From NCBI GenBank assembly GCA_012295225.1, contig WMKK01000001.1, positions 310,001 to 374,000 of the forward strand: a DNA stretch of 64,000 nucleotides. The letters are read 5' to 3'. The notes beneath the pieces are model-generated. The model had not been told where the DNA came from. It worked only from the letters and a program-made list of their open reading frames with translations, and did not search any database. The translations under genes were made by a program, and so were the position numbers. Positions 1 to 8,881 of this stretch are shown piece by piece (the first letter of the stretch is position 1; every line of letters starts with the position of its first letter). The stretch comes from Ostreococcus mediterraneus (Eukaryota; Chlorophyta; Mamiellophyceae; Mamiellales; Bathycoccaceae).

Positions 1-474
1 TCAAGGTCGCAGTCGATTGGGAATTTGCCGCAGTGCCGATTCGCTACGACGACGGGACGTGCCGACGTAAACGCGCACACACAAAAGCCACTCTCCGGCG
101 TGAACGATCGACTTGACTTGCGCGAAAGTGACATCATAGTACCATCGTATCCACGAATCGGTTTTGCAAATCCATGACAACCCACCGTTTCCACCCACAC
201 ATTCGAGCGCGACGGGAGCAGGAGCACCTCCGTGGCGATGAAACACGCGCACACGAACACGAGTCGACGCCCAGTTGTGTTCGATGTTTTCTCCCTCGCG
301 TACTGCCGATAACTGTTTTTGTCGCAAATGCGCTGCATCGCGCGCATCGCAGGCACCGCACGCGATGAAATGAGGCGCGTAAAACGCTAGCGTTGGTCAA
401 AGTGAATGAATAATGTGGATTTTTACAACGTGCGTCAAATGTGCGTCGTTCGAGTAGTACATGTTGGCAAGCGC
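1..474. other. Left-edge stretch without a secure gene
   Basis: No gene is called with confidence here. On the + strand an open frame without ATG enters from the left edge and stops at 114-116; its first twenty codons look protein-like, so it could be the tail of a neighbouring gene. On the - strand a 108-codon frame runs from 327 to a TGA at 1-3, but it matches no family I know. Bases 117-474 have lower GC than the neighbouring coding sequence, as expected for the 3' flank of the cathepsin gene, whose stop is at 475. Confidence 0.3.
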
Positions 475-1614
475 TTAATTCTCCAAGTGAATTTGACCGT
501 AGGGTTTGCCATGCGTCGAAGGATCGATGTATTCCTTCTTGTTGATACAGTTGCTACCGTCTTCATAGCACGCGTAGTTGATGTGCGTCCAGGTGCCTGG
601 CGTCGCCCAAGCGACTTCGTCTTCGATACCGAGCGAGTTCACACCACGAATGATGCGGAAGAATCCCATCTCGCCCCAATATTGGCCCCAAGAGTTACGC
701 ACGACCCAATACTTCGTCCCGTCGTCCGCCGTGCCCCAGCCGACGATGGAGACGATGTGATTGATTTCAAAGTCGGGCGTGTCAGTGTAAATGCCACCGA
801 CGTACGCACGCAAGCCGTCGGCATCAATACCAGCGGATACGGGGCCACGAGCGTAAATTTCAGCCATGATGGCGTCTTCACCAGAAATCATGCCGTATTC
901 TGCCACAGTGGCGTTCGGAAACGTGCTCAATGCGCTGCAGAATCCGCCGTATTCGGCAAAAGTGCTGCACGTACGGCACGTATTCATCGCCGTGCACGTG
1001 TAATCTCCACCCTTTGCGCAGTTGCCCTCGGTGGATTCCGCACTGCACGCCTCATACGGCAAGCACGTGTCAAACGGCACGAACCCTGTGTCGTGCACGA
1101 ACTGATACGCCCCGGTGTGGGATCCGCCGTGGCACGACCCCGCGATTTCGGTACCGCAATTCAAAATGTGCTGAATAGCCAAGTTCACGTCTTGTCCGCG
1201 ATGCTTCCCGCTGGCGATTTGAATTCGGTCCGCCAACGCGCTCATCGCTCCATGCGCCCAGCACGAACCGCAGTACTGCGGAATGTGCTGATTTAACGAC
1301 TTGGACAAAAAGTTGTGCCCGCCGACGTTGTTCCACACAAACGTCTTCGGTAACGCCTTCGCCTCCACGTACGTGTGCGCCAACGGCGAACGCACCATCG
1401 AACGCTTCGTGTGCCCGGGCATAATTTTATACTCGTTAAAGCGCTTGGGTGCGGGCGTGGTGTCCACAGACGCGCTCGCAGAGGTGGCGATGTCGAGTCC
1501 GAGTCCGAGCCCGCGCGACCCTTCGCGCGCGGGCGCGATGGACCGCGCGCCGACGCTCAGCGCGAGCGCGGCGATGATGGCAAGCAACAGTGCGAACGGG
1601 AATGATCGCTTCAT
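475..1614 (-). CDS. CTSZ: Cathepsin Z/X-type papain-family cysteine protease
   Basis: This is a C1A cysteine peptidase of the cathepsin Z (X) clade, which works as a carboxypeptidase in lysosomes, vacuoles or the secretory path. The 379-residue product begins with a signal peptide (about 1-23). A short propeptide follows, as is typical for the clade. The clade-specific HIP insertion (110-112) lies just before the active-site motif CGSCWAHG, with Cys118 as nucleophile. The catalytic His is near 286 in INHIVSIVGWG and the Asn near 307 in RNSWG. Many further cysteines suggest disulfides. The length fits the family and all catalytic residues are present, so it should be active. It has no co-directional partner; the next gene, on the same strand, is the oxygenase ending at 1848. 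Confidence 0.95.
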   Translation of the reverse strand: MKRSFPFALLLAIIAALALSVGARSIAPAREGSRGLGLGLDIATSASASVDTTPAPKRFNEYKIMPGHTKRSMVRSPLAHTYVEAKALPKTFVWNNVGGHNFLSKSLNQHIPQYCGSCWAHGAMSALADRIQIASGKHRGQDVNLAIQHILNCGTEIAGSCHGGSHTGAYQFVHDTGFVPFDTCLPYEACSAESTEGNCAKGGDYTCTAMNTCRTCSTFAEYGGFCSALSTFPNATVAEYGMISGEDAIMAEIYARGPVSAGIDADGLRAYVGGIYTDTPDFEINHIVSIVGWGTADDGTKYWVVRNSWGQYWGEMGFFRIIRGVNSLGIEDEVAWATPGTWTHINYACYEDGSNCINKKEYIDPSTHGKPYGQIHLEN

Positions 1615-1847
1615 GATTGTGCGACGCGTCCTGTGCGCGTGACGCGGCGACGCGGCGTGTTATGACGAGATCACGCGCGTGGTGCCGTGATGACGTGTCT
1701 CCAACTGAAATTTGAAACGTCTCGCGCGCGGTTCTCGGCTACGTCCTAATCGATGCTACGACTACAAAGCGCGACGCTATGTGAATGCTAACGCGCGCGC
1801 GCCGCTACGGCTATGCAATGAAGGCGAGTCGTGCGAGCGTCGACTCT

Positions 1848-3098
1848 TCAGTCCCACCAATACGACACGGAGAAGGACACGTCGAGCGCGCGCACGTGGT
1901 GCCACCATCCTGGTGGGATATACAACGTGTCTCCTGGGAATAGCGTGGCGTCGACGAAGGACGCTGAGGCAAAATCTGGGAATTCCTCGAGGTTTGGATG
2001 CATGACGTCCACGCGGGAGGTGTTGGCCATTTTGCGTTCGTCGTGCGGGTACATGCGAGACGTTTCGCTCGGCGCGAAGAGACGCACGCGCTTGGCGCCG
2101 ACGACTTGACACAGTAGATTATGATGAGGGTCCGTATGTGCGGGAGACACCGTGTTCGCTGGACCGAACCATGCGTTCACGGCACACACGCTTCCAGTGC
2201 CCAAGACGCAATACATTGGCTCTTCGATGTCGCGCTTTAAATCTGGGCACTGCTCGAACAACTCGTGTTGCGCCAAATACGCGACATTCTTCGTCGAGTC
2301 ATCGCGCGAGTGCTCGCCAACATTATCGATGTATTCATCGATGAAATCACGCACGGCCATGAGCTTCTGCGACCAGGCGTCGTGGACGTACGTCTCGCCT
2401 ACTTCTATGGGTACCGTTCGGTCGCCGATTTTCTCGACGACGTATCCTCCGTCGCGCCACTTTTCGATCGCTGGCCAGTGCGACACCGCACCTTGCAACA
2501 CCACTGGCGTCCCGTGATCATCTACGCAACGTTCTCCGTTTGTCGACGCCGCGCTCTTGGCCATGTAATCGCGATAAAATGCCTCTAACGACACATCTCT
2601 CCGTCGAGCAACCGTATCGTCCGCCGCCGTCTCCCGCGGCGACGCGTCCCACATCACTCCCGAACGCTTCGCGCGCTTCGCCACCGGTGCACCCACCATT
2701 GACGCACCATTATATTCACGCACGCGTGCGATGACGCGATGCAACTCTTCTTCAAACACTGGCCCGCCGAGCATCAGCGCGACGTCCAATTCGCGTGTCG
2801 CCTCGGCTCGCGTCTTCGCGCCACCCTTACACACCCACATCAGCGTCGCTGCCGCGTACACCCCTCGCCACTCCACGCGCGCATCGCACCAATTCCCTAC
2901 ATGTAGCGCTTCGTGCGCGAGCGCGCGCACGGCGTCGATATCGCTCGCATCTACCGCCGGTGCGCGCAAGACTCCAATCGCCGTGCTCGCACCACACGAC
3001 TTCGCGCCCGCCTCCAGCGCGGCGAACGCATTCGAACGCACCACGCGCGCGACGGCGTCGTCGTCCATGAACGCATCTCGCTCGTTCGCGTCGGACAT
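1848..3098 (-). CDS. KDM8: JmjC-domain 2-oxoglutarate oxygenase, JMJD5/KDM8 clade
   Basis: The product (416 residues) is an Fe(II)/2-oxoglutarate oxygenase of the JMJD5/KDM8 (plant JMJ30) type, a clade linked to protein hydroxylation and to circadian or chromatin control. The C-terminal half is the JmjC barrel. The iron ligands are visible as HTD (His321, Asp323) and a distal His near 400 in GWWHHVRAL. The family signature AYLAQHELFEQCPDLK precedes the barrel core, and the protein ends in the usual SVSYWWD. The N-terminal 190 residues are helical and poorly conserved. It diverges from the SNAPC1-like gene, with about 100 bases between the start codons. A second member of the same clade lies at 23780-25348. 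Confidence 0.9.
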   Translation of the reverse strand: MSDANERDAFMDDDAVARVVRSNAFAALEAGAKSCGASTAIGVLRAPAVDASDIDAVRALAHEALHVGNWCDARVEWRGVYAAATLMWVCKGGAKTRAEATRELDVALMLGGPVFEEELHRVIARVREYNGASMVGAPVAKRAKRSGVMWDASPRETAADDTVARRRDVSLEAFYRDYMAKSAASTNGERCVDDHGTPVVLQGAVSHWPAIEKWRDGGYVVEKIGDRTVPIEVGETYVHDAWSQKLMAVRDFIDEYIDNVGEHSRDDSTKNVAYLAQHELFEQCPDLKRDIEEPMYCVLGTGSVCAVNAWFGPANTVSPAHTDPHHNLLCQVVGAKRVRLFAPSETSRMYPHDERKMANTSRVDVMHPNLEEFPDFASASFVDATLFPGDTLYIPPGWWHHVRALDVSFSVSYWWD

Positions 3099-3199
3099 GC
3101 GACAGGCGCGGTCGTCCCGCGCGCCGATGTGGGGTTGTCATCGTCACAATTGCGCGCGCGCATTCGCGTAATCCGCCTTCGCACGTCGTCGTCGGCACC

Positions 3200-4078
3200 A
3201 TGATGTCCGCTCGAGACGAACGCGAGCTTCGCGGGGTTGAAATCGATATCATCGAGCTCGTCGAGCTTCACGCCTCGAGCGTCGACGCGCACGAGTTTGC
3301 GAGCACCGAGTACGTGGTTGCGTTGTCGTTTCAAAACTTTAAAAATACATGGCGCACGCGCGCGTTTTCGAACGTGCACCTGGGCAAGCTGCAGCAACAG
3401 ACGTATAATGCGTTCGTGCAGAGTGCGTATGATGCGGCGTTGAGGTTTGCGAGGACGGGGACGACGTTGGCGACGCGCGTGACGGGGGCGTATACGTTGT
3501 ACGCGTTGTACGAGACGCAATTGGTTGGACCGTCGGTGCGGATATACATATGCCCACCAGCGTTAGATGCGATGAAAGCGCTGATTGCTGAGGCGATTGA
3601 TATTGGGGTGCACGCGTTGCCAAAGTGCATGAAGGCGCTGTTCGACGCGGACGCGTTCGTGCTCGGCACGCGGGACGTGACCAAGACGGCGCTCACGCGC
3701 ATGGGCGACGCCGTGGCTGAAGAGACCGCATCTAAGGCTGAGCACGACCATAGTACGCTGCATGAGGCATTAGAACATCTATTACACGGGGACTTGTCGT
3801 TGGAGATTGAGAGTATGCGCAAGAGTGCGTCAGAGTACACGAGCGCGTTGAACGTCGCTGCGAATTTGAAGGAGCAAACGGCGGTGGCTCCGGTGACGAT
3901 TTGCTCCACTGTCGATACGTTGATGCAGAAGACGAGAACAAAAGTAGAAAAGGCGCTCGAGCCACCCATCAACGCAGGAGATCCGCTTAGCTTACCTGTG
4001 AATGACGCCGACAAGGGTGCTGCGAGAAAGGATAACTTCGCCTCCATGCCGAGCTTTGGCGGCGGTTCGTTGCAGTGA
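3200..4078 (+). CDS. SNAPC1: snRNA-activating protein complex subunit 1-like (SNAP43)
   Basis: The 292-residue product resembles the SNAP43/SNAPC1 subunit of the snRNA-activating protein complex, which binds the proximal sequence element of snRNA promoters for RNA polymerases II and III. The diagnostic part is residues 35-130: an aromatic-rich FQNFKNTWRTRAFSNVH helix, then a YTLYALYETQ segment followed by a V-R-I-like strand, matching the order in the Pfam SNAP43 domain. The C-terminal 90 residues are low complexity. A second ATG directly follows the first, so the start could be 3200 or 3203. The gene converges on the acetyltransferase. The assignment rests on remembered family motifs, not an alignment. 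Confidence 0.65.
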   Translation: MMSARDERELRGVEIDIIELVELHASSVDAHEFASTEYVVALSFQNFKNTWRTRAFSNVHLGKLQQQTYNAFVQSAYDAALRFARTGTTLATRVTGAYTLYALYETQLVGPSVRIYICPPALDAMKALIAEAIDIGVHALPKCMKALFDADAFVLGTRDVTKTALTRMGDAVAEETASKAEHDHSTLHEALEHLLHGDLSLEIESMRKSASEYTSALNVAANLKEQTAVAPVTICSTVDTLMQKTRTKVEKALEPPINAGDPLSLPVNDADKGAARKDNFASMPSFGGGSLQ

Positions 4079-4255
4079 TTTTAGACTTTGTAATAACGTG
4101 CGAGAGATAAACTTTGTAAAACAACGGCGACGTGTGCGTGCATGATACGTACGTTTAATATACGTGATATTTATATGCTGCTGATCTTGCTGCTGCGTCT
4201 AATAATGCGCGAAATTTACAAAAGCGTGCGTAGTTGGAACGCCGACGCGAACTCC

Positions 4256-5293
4256 TCATTGTAAGCAGATACATTTTTCGACTTGATCAAAGCACGCGCC
4301 GCAGCCACATTCTCTGTCCACGCGATCGACCACGTAGACGAGCGGGAGCGGGGCGCGCATGAGTACCAAGCCACTTAATCGTGTGCCGGCGAAGTGCTTT
4401 GCCGACCCTTCGAGGGGAAACGTCCCGCTCGGCGCGCGGAAGCCAAATCGATGATACAATCGTCTCGCCGCGACGTTATCGCAGTGCACGTGAGTCCACA
4501 TCTCTGTCATCCCACGTTCAACGGCGAAATCACTCGCGTTCTCGAGCATCATCTTCGCCGCACCGCGTCTGCGAGCAGACGCGTCCACGGCGACGTTGTC
4601 CACGTACGCGTACGTCGCGCCTTCGGCGACGCAAATCCCATTCACCTGACTCGCGCACGGGCCCTGACGTACGCTCACATCTAAACAACCAACTAATCCT
4701 AACGCCCCGATATCCGTCATCAAACATCGGGACTCACGCGCGTACCCCACCGGCTTTGTCGTCCGTTCTCGCAACGCCTTGCGCTCGCGCTGCGCAAACT
4801 CGCGGTGAAACGTCGCCATAAACCTCGGTGGAAACGGCAACGCCTGTCGCGCGATCAAATCATCATAAAACGCCGTCGCGCGCAACGTCGCCGCAATCTC
4901 AAATTGCCAATCCTCGCTCGCATTCACCACGCGAACCACGCTCGCGTCTTCGCCATCCGCGCTCCGACGCCTCGCGGATAGAATCCTTCCCCCGTCCCTC
5001 TGGTCCTCCTCCGACGCCACCACGTCCGCATCAACCACCGCGCGATTCGCCACCACACCAGCACCGGCACCACCACCACCCGTCGCGTTCGCGCGTTCGG
5101 GCCCCATCGCCACGCGCGCGATCGTCAACCCTCGACGCATCGACGACGATGCCGATGAAGTCGATGCCGACGACGCCGACGACGTCGATGGCACCATCGA
5201 TCGCCGCATCGCGCCGTGCGCCGCCGCGCGTTGCGCCGCGCGCGCGGTCGCCGGCGACGGCGACGACGTCGGTGTCATCGCGCGCGCGCGCAT
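4256..5293 (-). CDS. GNAT-family N-acetyltransferase, probably plastid-targeted
   Basis: The product (345 residues from the start chosen here) carries a C-terminal GNAT fold. The acetyl-CoA pocket appears as VDNVAVDASARRRGAAKMML, with the RxxGxA-type loop, and the domain ends with NVAARRLYHRFGF, the usual beta5-alpha4 segment. About 130 N-terminal residues are Ser/Ala/Arg-rich, as in algal plastid transit peptides, so it may acetylate plastid proteins like plant GNATs. The open frame reaches back to 5542, but that part runs through the TA/CA-repeat promoter of the divergent glutaredoxin gene, so I prefer the ATG at 5293 (or 5278). The substrate cannot be read from sequence. Confidence 0.8.
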   Translation of the reverse strand: MRARAMTPTSSPSPATARAAQRAAAHGAMRRSMVPSTSSASSASTSSASSSMRRGLTIARVAMGPERANATGGGGAGAGVVANRAVVDADVVASEEDQRDGGRILSARRRSADGEDASVVRVVNASEDWQFEIAATLRATAFYDDLIARQALPFPPRFMATFHREFAQRERKALRERTTKPVGYARESRCLMTDIGALGLVGCLDVSVRQGPCASQVNGICVAEGATYAYVDNVAVDASARRRGAAKMMLENASDFAVERGMTEMWTHVHCDNVAARRLYHRFGFRAPSGTFPLEGSAKHFAGTRLSGLVLMRAPLPLVYVVDRVDRECGCGACFDQVEKCICLQ

Positions 5294-5601
5294 CGGGTCA
5301 GCCGGCGATGCACCGGGGCGCGCGTACGGCGGCGCGCGCGCGTGTGACGACCGATGGGGTGCCTCGGTGGGGTGTGTGTGGCCGTAGGTGCGCTGTGTAC
5401 TGTTTGCCCATACGACGTCGTATGCGGCGGTGCGGTGGTGCGCGCGGCGCGCGGCGCGGCGCGGCATTGTTTGCCGACACCGCGCGTGCGTGCGCGTCGC
5501 GAGCACCGAGACGTATATATATATACACACACGCACGTACATACATATCGATCGCGCCGTCGCCGCGTCGTTACACGTGTTCTTTCGTCAACACACCCAA
5601 C
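5294..5601. promoter_or_regulatory. Divergent promoter region with TATA repeat
   Basis: This 308-base gap lies between the start codons of the acetyltransferase (-) and the glutaredoxin (+). An alternating TATATATATATA tract covers about 5514-5525 and is followed by a short CA-rich run, 77 bases before the glutaredoxin ATG. It is the best TATA candidate for that gene. The rest is very GC-rich, with no other ORF I would defend. Confidence 0.5.
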
Positions 5602-6048
5602 ATGGCCCAGTCGATGACGATGGCGCAGTCGCTGTCGAGCCGCGCGTCGGTGCGCGGGGCGTCGGTGCGCACCGCGAGGACGCGGCGCGGCGCGGTGCGG
5701 TGCGCGAGCGCGGTGCGCGCTGAGCTCGGGCCCGAGCTCAAGTCCTCGATCGATGCGTTCATCGCGTCGAACAAGGTGGTGCTGTTCATGAAGGGGACGA
5801 AGGATGCGCCGAGGTGCGGGTTTTCAAACACGTGCGTGCAGATTTTGAACTCGATGCAAGTGCCGTTCGCGGATGTGGACATCTTAGCCAACGAGGATTT
5901 GCGTCAAGGGGTGAAGATATACAGTTCTTGGCCGACGTATCCTCAGTTGTACATTGGTGGGGAGTTTTTTGGTGGGTGCGATATCACGATGGAGGCGTAC
6001 AAGGATGGGTCGCTCAAGGAGGAGATTGAACGCGCGATGTTGGAGTAG
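5602..6048 (+). CDS. GRXS14: Monothiol CGFS glutaredoxin, plastid type
   Basis: This is a 148-residue monothiol glutaredoxin that binds and transfers [2Fe-2S] clusters. The first 38 residues are rich in Ser, Arg and Ala and look like a plastid transit peptide. The mature part carries the CGFS active site at 72-75, preceded by a lysine-containing KGT motif, then the WPTYPQLYIGGEFFGG cis-Pro and glutathione-binding segment. The single-domain length matches plant GRXS14/CXIP1. I use the ATG at 5602 because it gives a normal transit peptide and lies downstream of the TATA tract; the open frame upstream is a promoter and opposite-strand shadow. It converges on PAF1 with a 73-base gap. Confidence 0.93.
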   Translation: MAQSMTMAQSLSSRASVRGASVRTARTRRGAVRCASAVRAELGPELKSSIDAFIASNKVVLFMKGTKDAPRCGFSNTCVQILNSMQVPFADVDILANEDLRQGVKIYSSWPTYPQLYIGGEFFGGCDITMEAYKDGSLKEEIERAMLE

Positions 6049-6121
6049 ATTCGAGTGTCGATATGTATGTCTATTTTTCGTCAATTAATTACTACATTTT
6101 TGTCATATCGCTGTGTGTTGG

Positions 6122-7438
6122 CTAGGCCATGACGCTCGCCTTTTTAGCGTCGAACGCGGCTTGTTCTTCGTCGTTTAAGCGTCGTCGCTTGAGGCGGACG
6201 GACACCGGGACGTGCTCCATGGAGTTCTTGCCCTTGGAGTGTTTCGTCTTTTTACTCAGCGTTAGTTTCGTGTGCAAGTCGACGTATGTCACGCGATCCT
6301 TCTTGAAGAAGAAGCACATGTTCCCGCCACCCATGGCTGGGTCGTCTTGCTGAATTTTGTACACGTACTCGCGCACGTAGTCGTACGGCTTCTCGTCGCC
6401 ATCCAACGGGAGGTAATCCTCCTTTGTCGCCGCGTCAACATCGTGCGGCAACATTAACGACAAAAACCGTTCGGTCTGATTGTCGTCGTTTACGATACTA
6501 AACGGTTTCACTAGGCCCAAATCCAAAACCTTGTCCACGACGTCGCGCGGTTTGCCCTGGAGCGACGGCACATCGAGCTCTTGCTTTTCGTCAAACAACA
6601 TGCGTACGTAATCGAGCGGCATGCGCTCAAAGTCAGGCAGCACGGGCAATACTTCAACGACGGTGAGACCCTTCTTCGTCGGGTGCACTAACGGCTTCTT
6701 TGCCATTTCGAACGAACGTTCGATTTGTTCGACTTGCGAAAGCTCGCGTTCGGGTGCCTCGCCCGCTCTGCTCGCTTCAACCTTACGTCGCTTCATCTCC
6801 TTCTCACTCAAGCCAGTTCTAGCCTTGATGGTCCCGCCCGAAATATACTGCGTGTTCATCAACCACAACGCATCGCTGGCATCCGGTCGAGACGCCGCAC
6901 GTGTGTCCGTCGCCGTTCCGCCCGCGCGCTTGCTCTCGCGCTCGCTCGCGTCCAACAATATATCGTGGTCCTCCGGATCCAACGTCGCGCGCTGTGCCGG
7001 AACCCTGTACGCCCGCATCAACGCCGGATCAAGCGGAATCCCCAAATCATCGCTAAAGTCCCCACGCTTACGTAACCCATCGTACAAAGACAAGTGCGAG
7101 TAGTCGGTAAACGTCCGACGATCGACGCGCGTCTGCAACATCTTCCAATCCAACGGCACCGCCGGTAAATCATTCTTAAACTGCATGTGACACAGAAACG
7201 CCGTCTCACGCTTCAACCTATTCTCCTCCGTCACCGGCGCCGCGGTCACGGACGCGCTCTTCCCACCCTTGGACGCGCTCTTCCGCTCCTTGGCCTTGTC
7301 CTTGGACGATTTCCCACCCTTACCGCTCGCAGACGACGGCGCCTTGGCGCTTGCGCGCACCGCCGCCGCCGTCGCGTCGCCGTCACCGTTCGCACCATCC
7401 TGCGCATCGCCCCCACGCGTGCGTTGCGTGCCCGCCAT
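6122..7438 (-). CDS. PAF1: RNA polymerase II-associated factor 1 (PAF1)
   Basis: The 438-residue product is the PAF1 subunit of the Paf1 elongation complex, which travels with RNA polymerase II and supports H2B ubiquitylation and H3K4/K36 methylation. After a Lys/Ser-rich N-terminus (1-65) the conserved core begins with a FLCHMQFKNDLPAVPLD segment, diagnostic for PAF1, and continues through the LDPEDHDILLD block. The acidic C-terminal tail of fungal and animal PAF1 is short here; the protein ends in a basic helix. It diverges from the La gene across a 298-base promoter rich in ATCGAT motifs. Confidence 0.92.
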   Translation of the reverse strand: MAGTQRTRGGDAQDGANGDGDATAAAVRASAKAPSSASGKGGKSSKDKAKERKSASKGGKSASVTAAPVTEENRLKRETAFLCHMQFKNDLPAVPLDWKMLQTRVDRRTFTDYSHLSLYDGLRKRGDFSDDLGIPLDPALMRAYRVPAQRATLDPEDHDILLDASERESKRAGGTATDTRAASRPDASDALWLMNTQYISGGTIKARTGLSEKEMKRRKVEASRAGEAPERELSQVEQIERSFEMAKKPLVHPTKKGLTVVEVLPVLPDFERMPLDYVRMLFDEKQELDVPSLQGKPRDVVDKVLDLGLVKPFSIVNDDNQTERFLSLMLPHDVDAATKEDYLPLDGDEKPYDYVREYVYKIQQDDPAMGGGNMCFFFKKDRVTYVDLHTKLTLSKKTKHSKGKNSMEHVPVSVRLKRRRLNDEEQAAFDAKKASVMA

Positions 7439-7736
7439 CGTCGCGCGCGCGCCGCAAAGTCACCACGACGTGCGATCCGAATGCATCCTCGCGATCGCGA
7501 CCGCGACCCGCGCGGCCGTGACCCACACCGCGCGCGTCATCGATCGATATGCGTCATCGATGAATCGCGCGTTGCATCGATGCGCGCTGTCGATACAATG
7601 TGCGCGATCGATAGTCCCTGGTCGCGATTGGTCGTTGCCCCCCACTCGGGGGTTTCGGTCAACCCGCCGCGAATGGCGGCTCGGGTCACGTGGCGGGTGC
7701 GACAGATTGCGACGCACGCACGCGCGCACGGCGATC
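7439..7736. promoter_or_regulatory. Divergent PAF1/La promoter with clustered ATCGAT motifs
   Basis: The gap between the PAF1 and La start codons holds a dense run of CGATCGAT, ATCGAT and near copies between about 7539 and 7612. No TATA box is obvious. The open frames across this region are shadows of the flanking genes. A similar cluster lies in the SCC3 divergent promoter (17150-17245). Confidence 0.4.
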
Positions 7737-8759
7737 ATGTTTGGCAGCGCGCAGTGGCGCGTGGATACGTCTCGTCGCGATCCGAACGCTGGGGCGTATC
7801 CGGACTTCACCGACGACACGAAGGCCAAGGTGGTGAAGCAGATTGAGTTTTACCTGTGCGACTCCAACTTGCCGAGAGATGCGTTTTTGTTGGAGCAGGT
7901 GACTCGGGCGAAGGCGGATGGGTTCGATGGGGCGGTAGATCTTGGGATTATTGCTGGGTTTTCGCGCATGCGCGAGCATTTGAAGGCGTATGGCGAGGCG
8001 GCGAGCGTGAGAAATGTGGAACAAATTGCAAAGGCGATTAGCGAGGCGAGCGAAACGTTGGAAATAGTCCACGGACGTCGTGTGAAGAGAAAGGCGGTGA
8101 CGTTTGGTGGGGAGGCAGAGCCGGATATGTCCAATGCGGATCAGTTAAAGGCGTACCGTGATGCGACGCTCGCGGAATTGGATACTCGAAGCGTGTACGC
8201 TTCGCCGTTCGCCATGGAGTCTAATATCGAGGCGTTGACGGAGTTCTTTGAAACCGTGGGGGCGGTGAAATCCATTCGTTTGCGTCGTCACATGGCGAGC
8301 AAGGATTTCCGTGGAAGTATTTTCGTCGAGTTTGGTACCGTCGAAGAAGCCAAAGCGATTTCCGAGCGTACGGATTTGGTGTTTGACGGTGCGGCGTTGA
8401 GGCTCATGATGAAGAACGACTACTTGGCGAACAAGCGCGCCGAGCAAGTGAAGCGCAAGGCAAAGATGCGTGAGGAAGCCATCGCGCGTGGCGAAGACCC
8501 AGACGCACCACCTCCGCCCCCGCAAGAGCCCGTGTACGCGGGCAAGGTGAGTGACCGTCCAATGGGTGGGCGAGGCGGCGGCCGAGGCGGCGGCCGAGGC
8601 GGTGGGCGAGGCGGTGGGCGAGGCGGTCCTGGCCGTGGTCGCGGTGGCGGTGGTGGTGGACGCGGTGGACGTGGTCGCGGTGGACCCGACCGTGGACGTT
8701 TTGGTGGCGGCGATGCGCCCCCAAGCGGTGACCGTCCTCGATTTGGGCGTCCGTACTAG
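7737..8759 (+). CDS. La-type RNA-binding protein with RGG tail
   Basis: The 340-residue product has the order of genuine La protein (LARP3): a La motif (about 24-115, starting with KQIEFYLCDSNLPRD), an RRM (about 145-225, with RNP-like GSIFVEF), then a linker with charged and Pro-rich parts and a C-terminal RGG box (about 275-325) of glycine and arginine repeats. Such proteins bind the UUU-OH ends of polymerase III transcripts and act as RNA chaperones in the nucleus. The ATG at 7737 is the first that leaves the La motif intact after a short leader. The long upstream frame (from 7269) overlaps PAF1 in antisense and is rejected. The GGC-rich RGG stretch is a local repeat in the DNA. Confidence 0.9.
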   Translation: MFGSAQWRVDTSRRDPNAGAYPDFTDDTKAKVVKQIEFYLCDSNLPRDAFLLEQVTRAKADGFDGAVDLGIIAGFSRMREHLKAYGEAASVRNVEQIAKAISEASETLEIVHGRRVKRKAVTFGGEAEPDMSNADQLKAYRDATLAELDTRSVYASPFAMESNIEALTEFFETVGAVKSIRLRRHMASKDFRGSIFVEFGTVEEAKAISERTDLVFDGAALRLMMKNDYLANKRAEQVKRKAKMREEAIARGEDPDAPPPPPQEPVYAGKVSDRPMGGRGGGRGGGRGGGRGGGRGGPGRGRGGGGGGRGGRGRGGPDRGRFGGGDAPPSGDRPRFGRPY

Positions 8760-8881
8760 ACGAGACGACGCGAGACGCGCGCATACAATACGACGAGACA
8801 ACAACAACGCGAGAGCACACGAGACCACGGACACGTTCGAAATTAAATGCAAATGAAACAATACAACACAAAATACTCGCA

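Noticed and set aside
406-1296. 296-codon + frame opposite the cathepsin gene
   Set aside because: It is antisense to an intact cathepsin Z with all catalytic residues; its composition is that of a shadow frame in GC-rich DNA.
4828-5601. Upstream half of the frame ending in the glutaredoxin
   Set aside because: It is Pro/Arg/Ser-rich, antisense to the acetyltransferase and crosses the TATA repeat.
8565-8700. GGC-rich repeat resembling an array
   Set aside because: It encodes the RGG tail of the La protein; there are no spacers, so it is not a CRISPR array.
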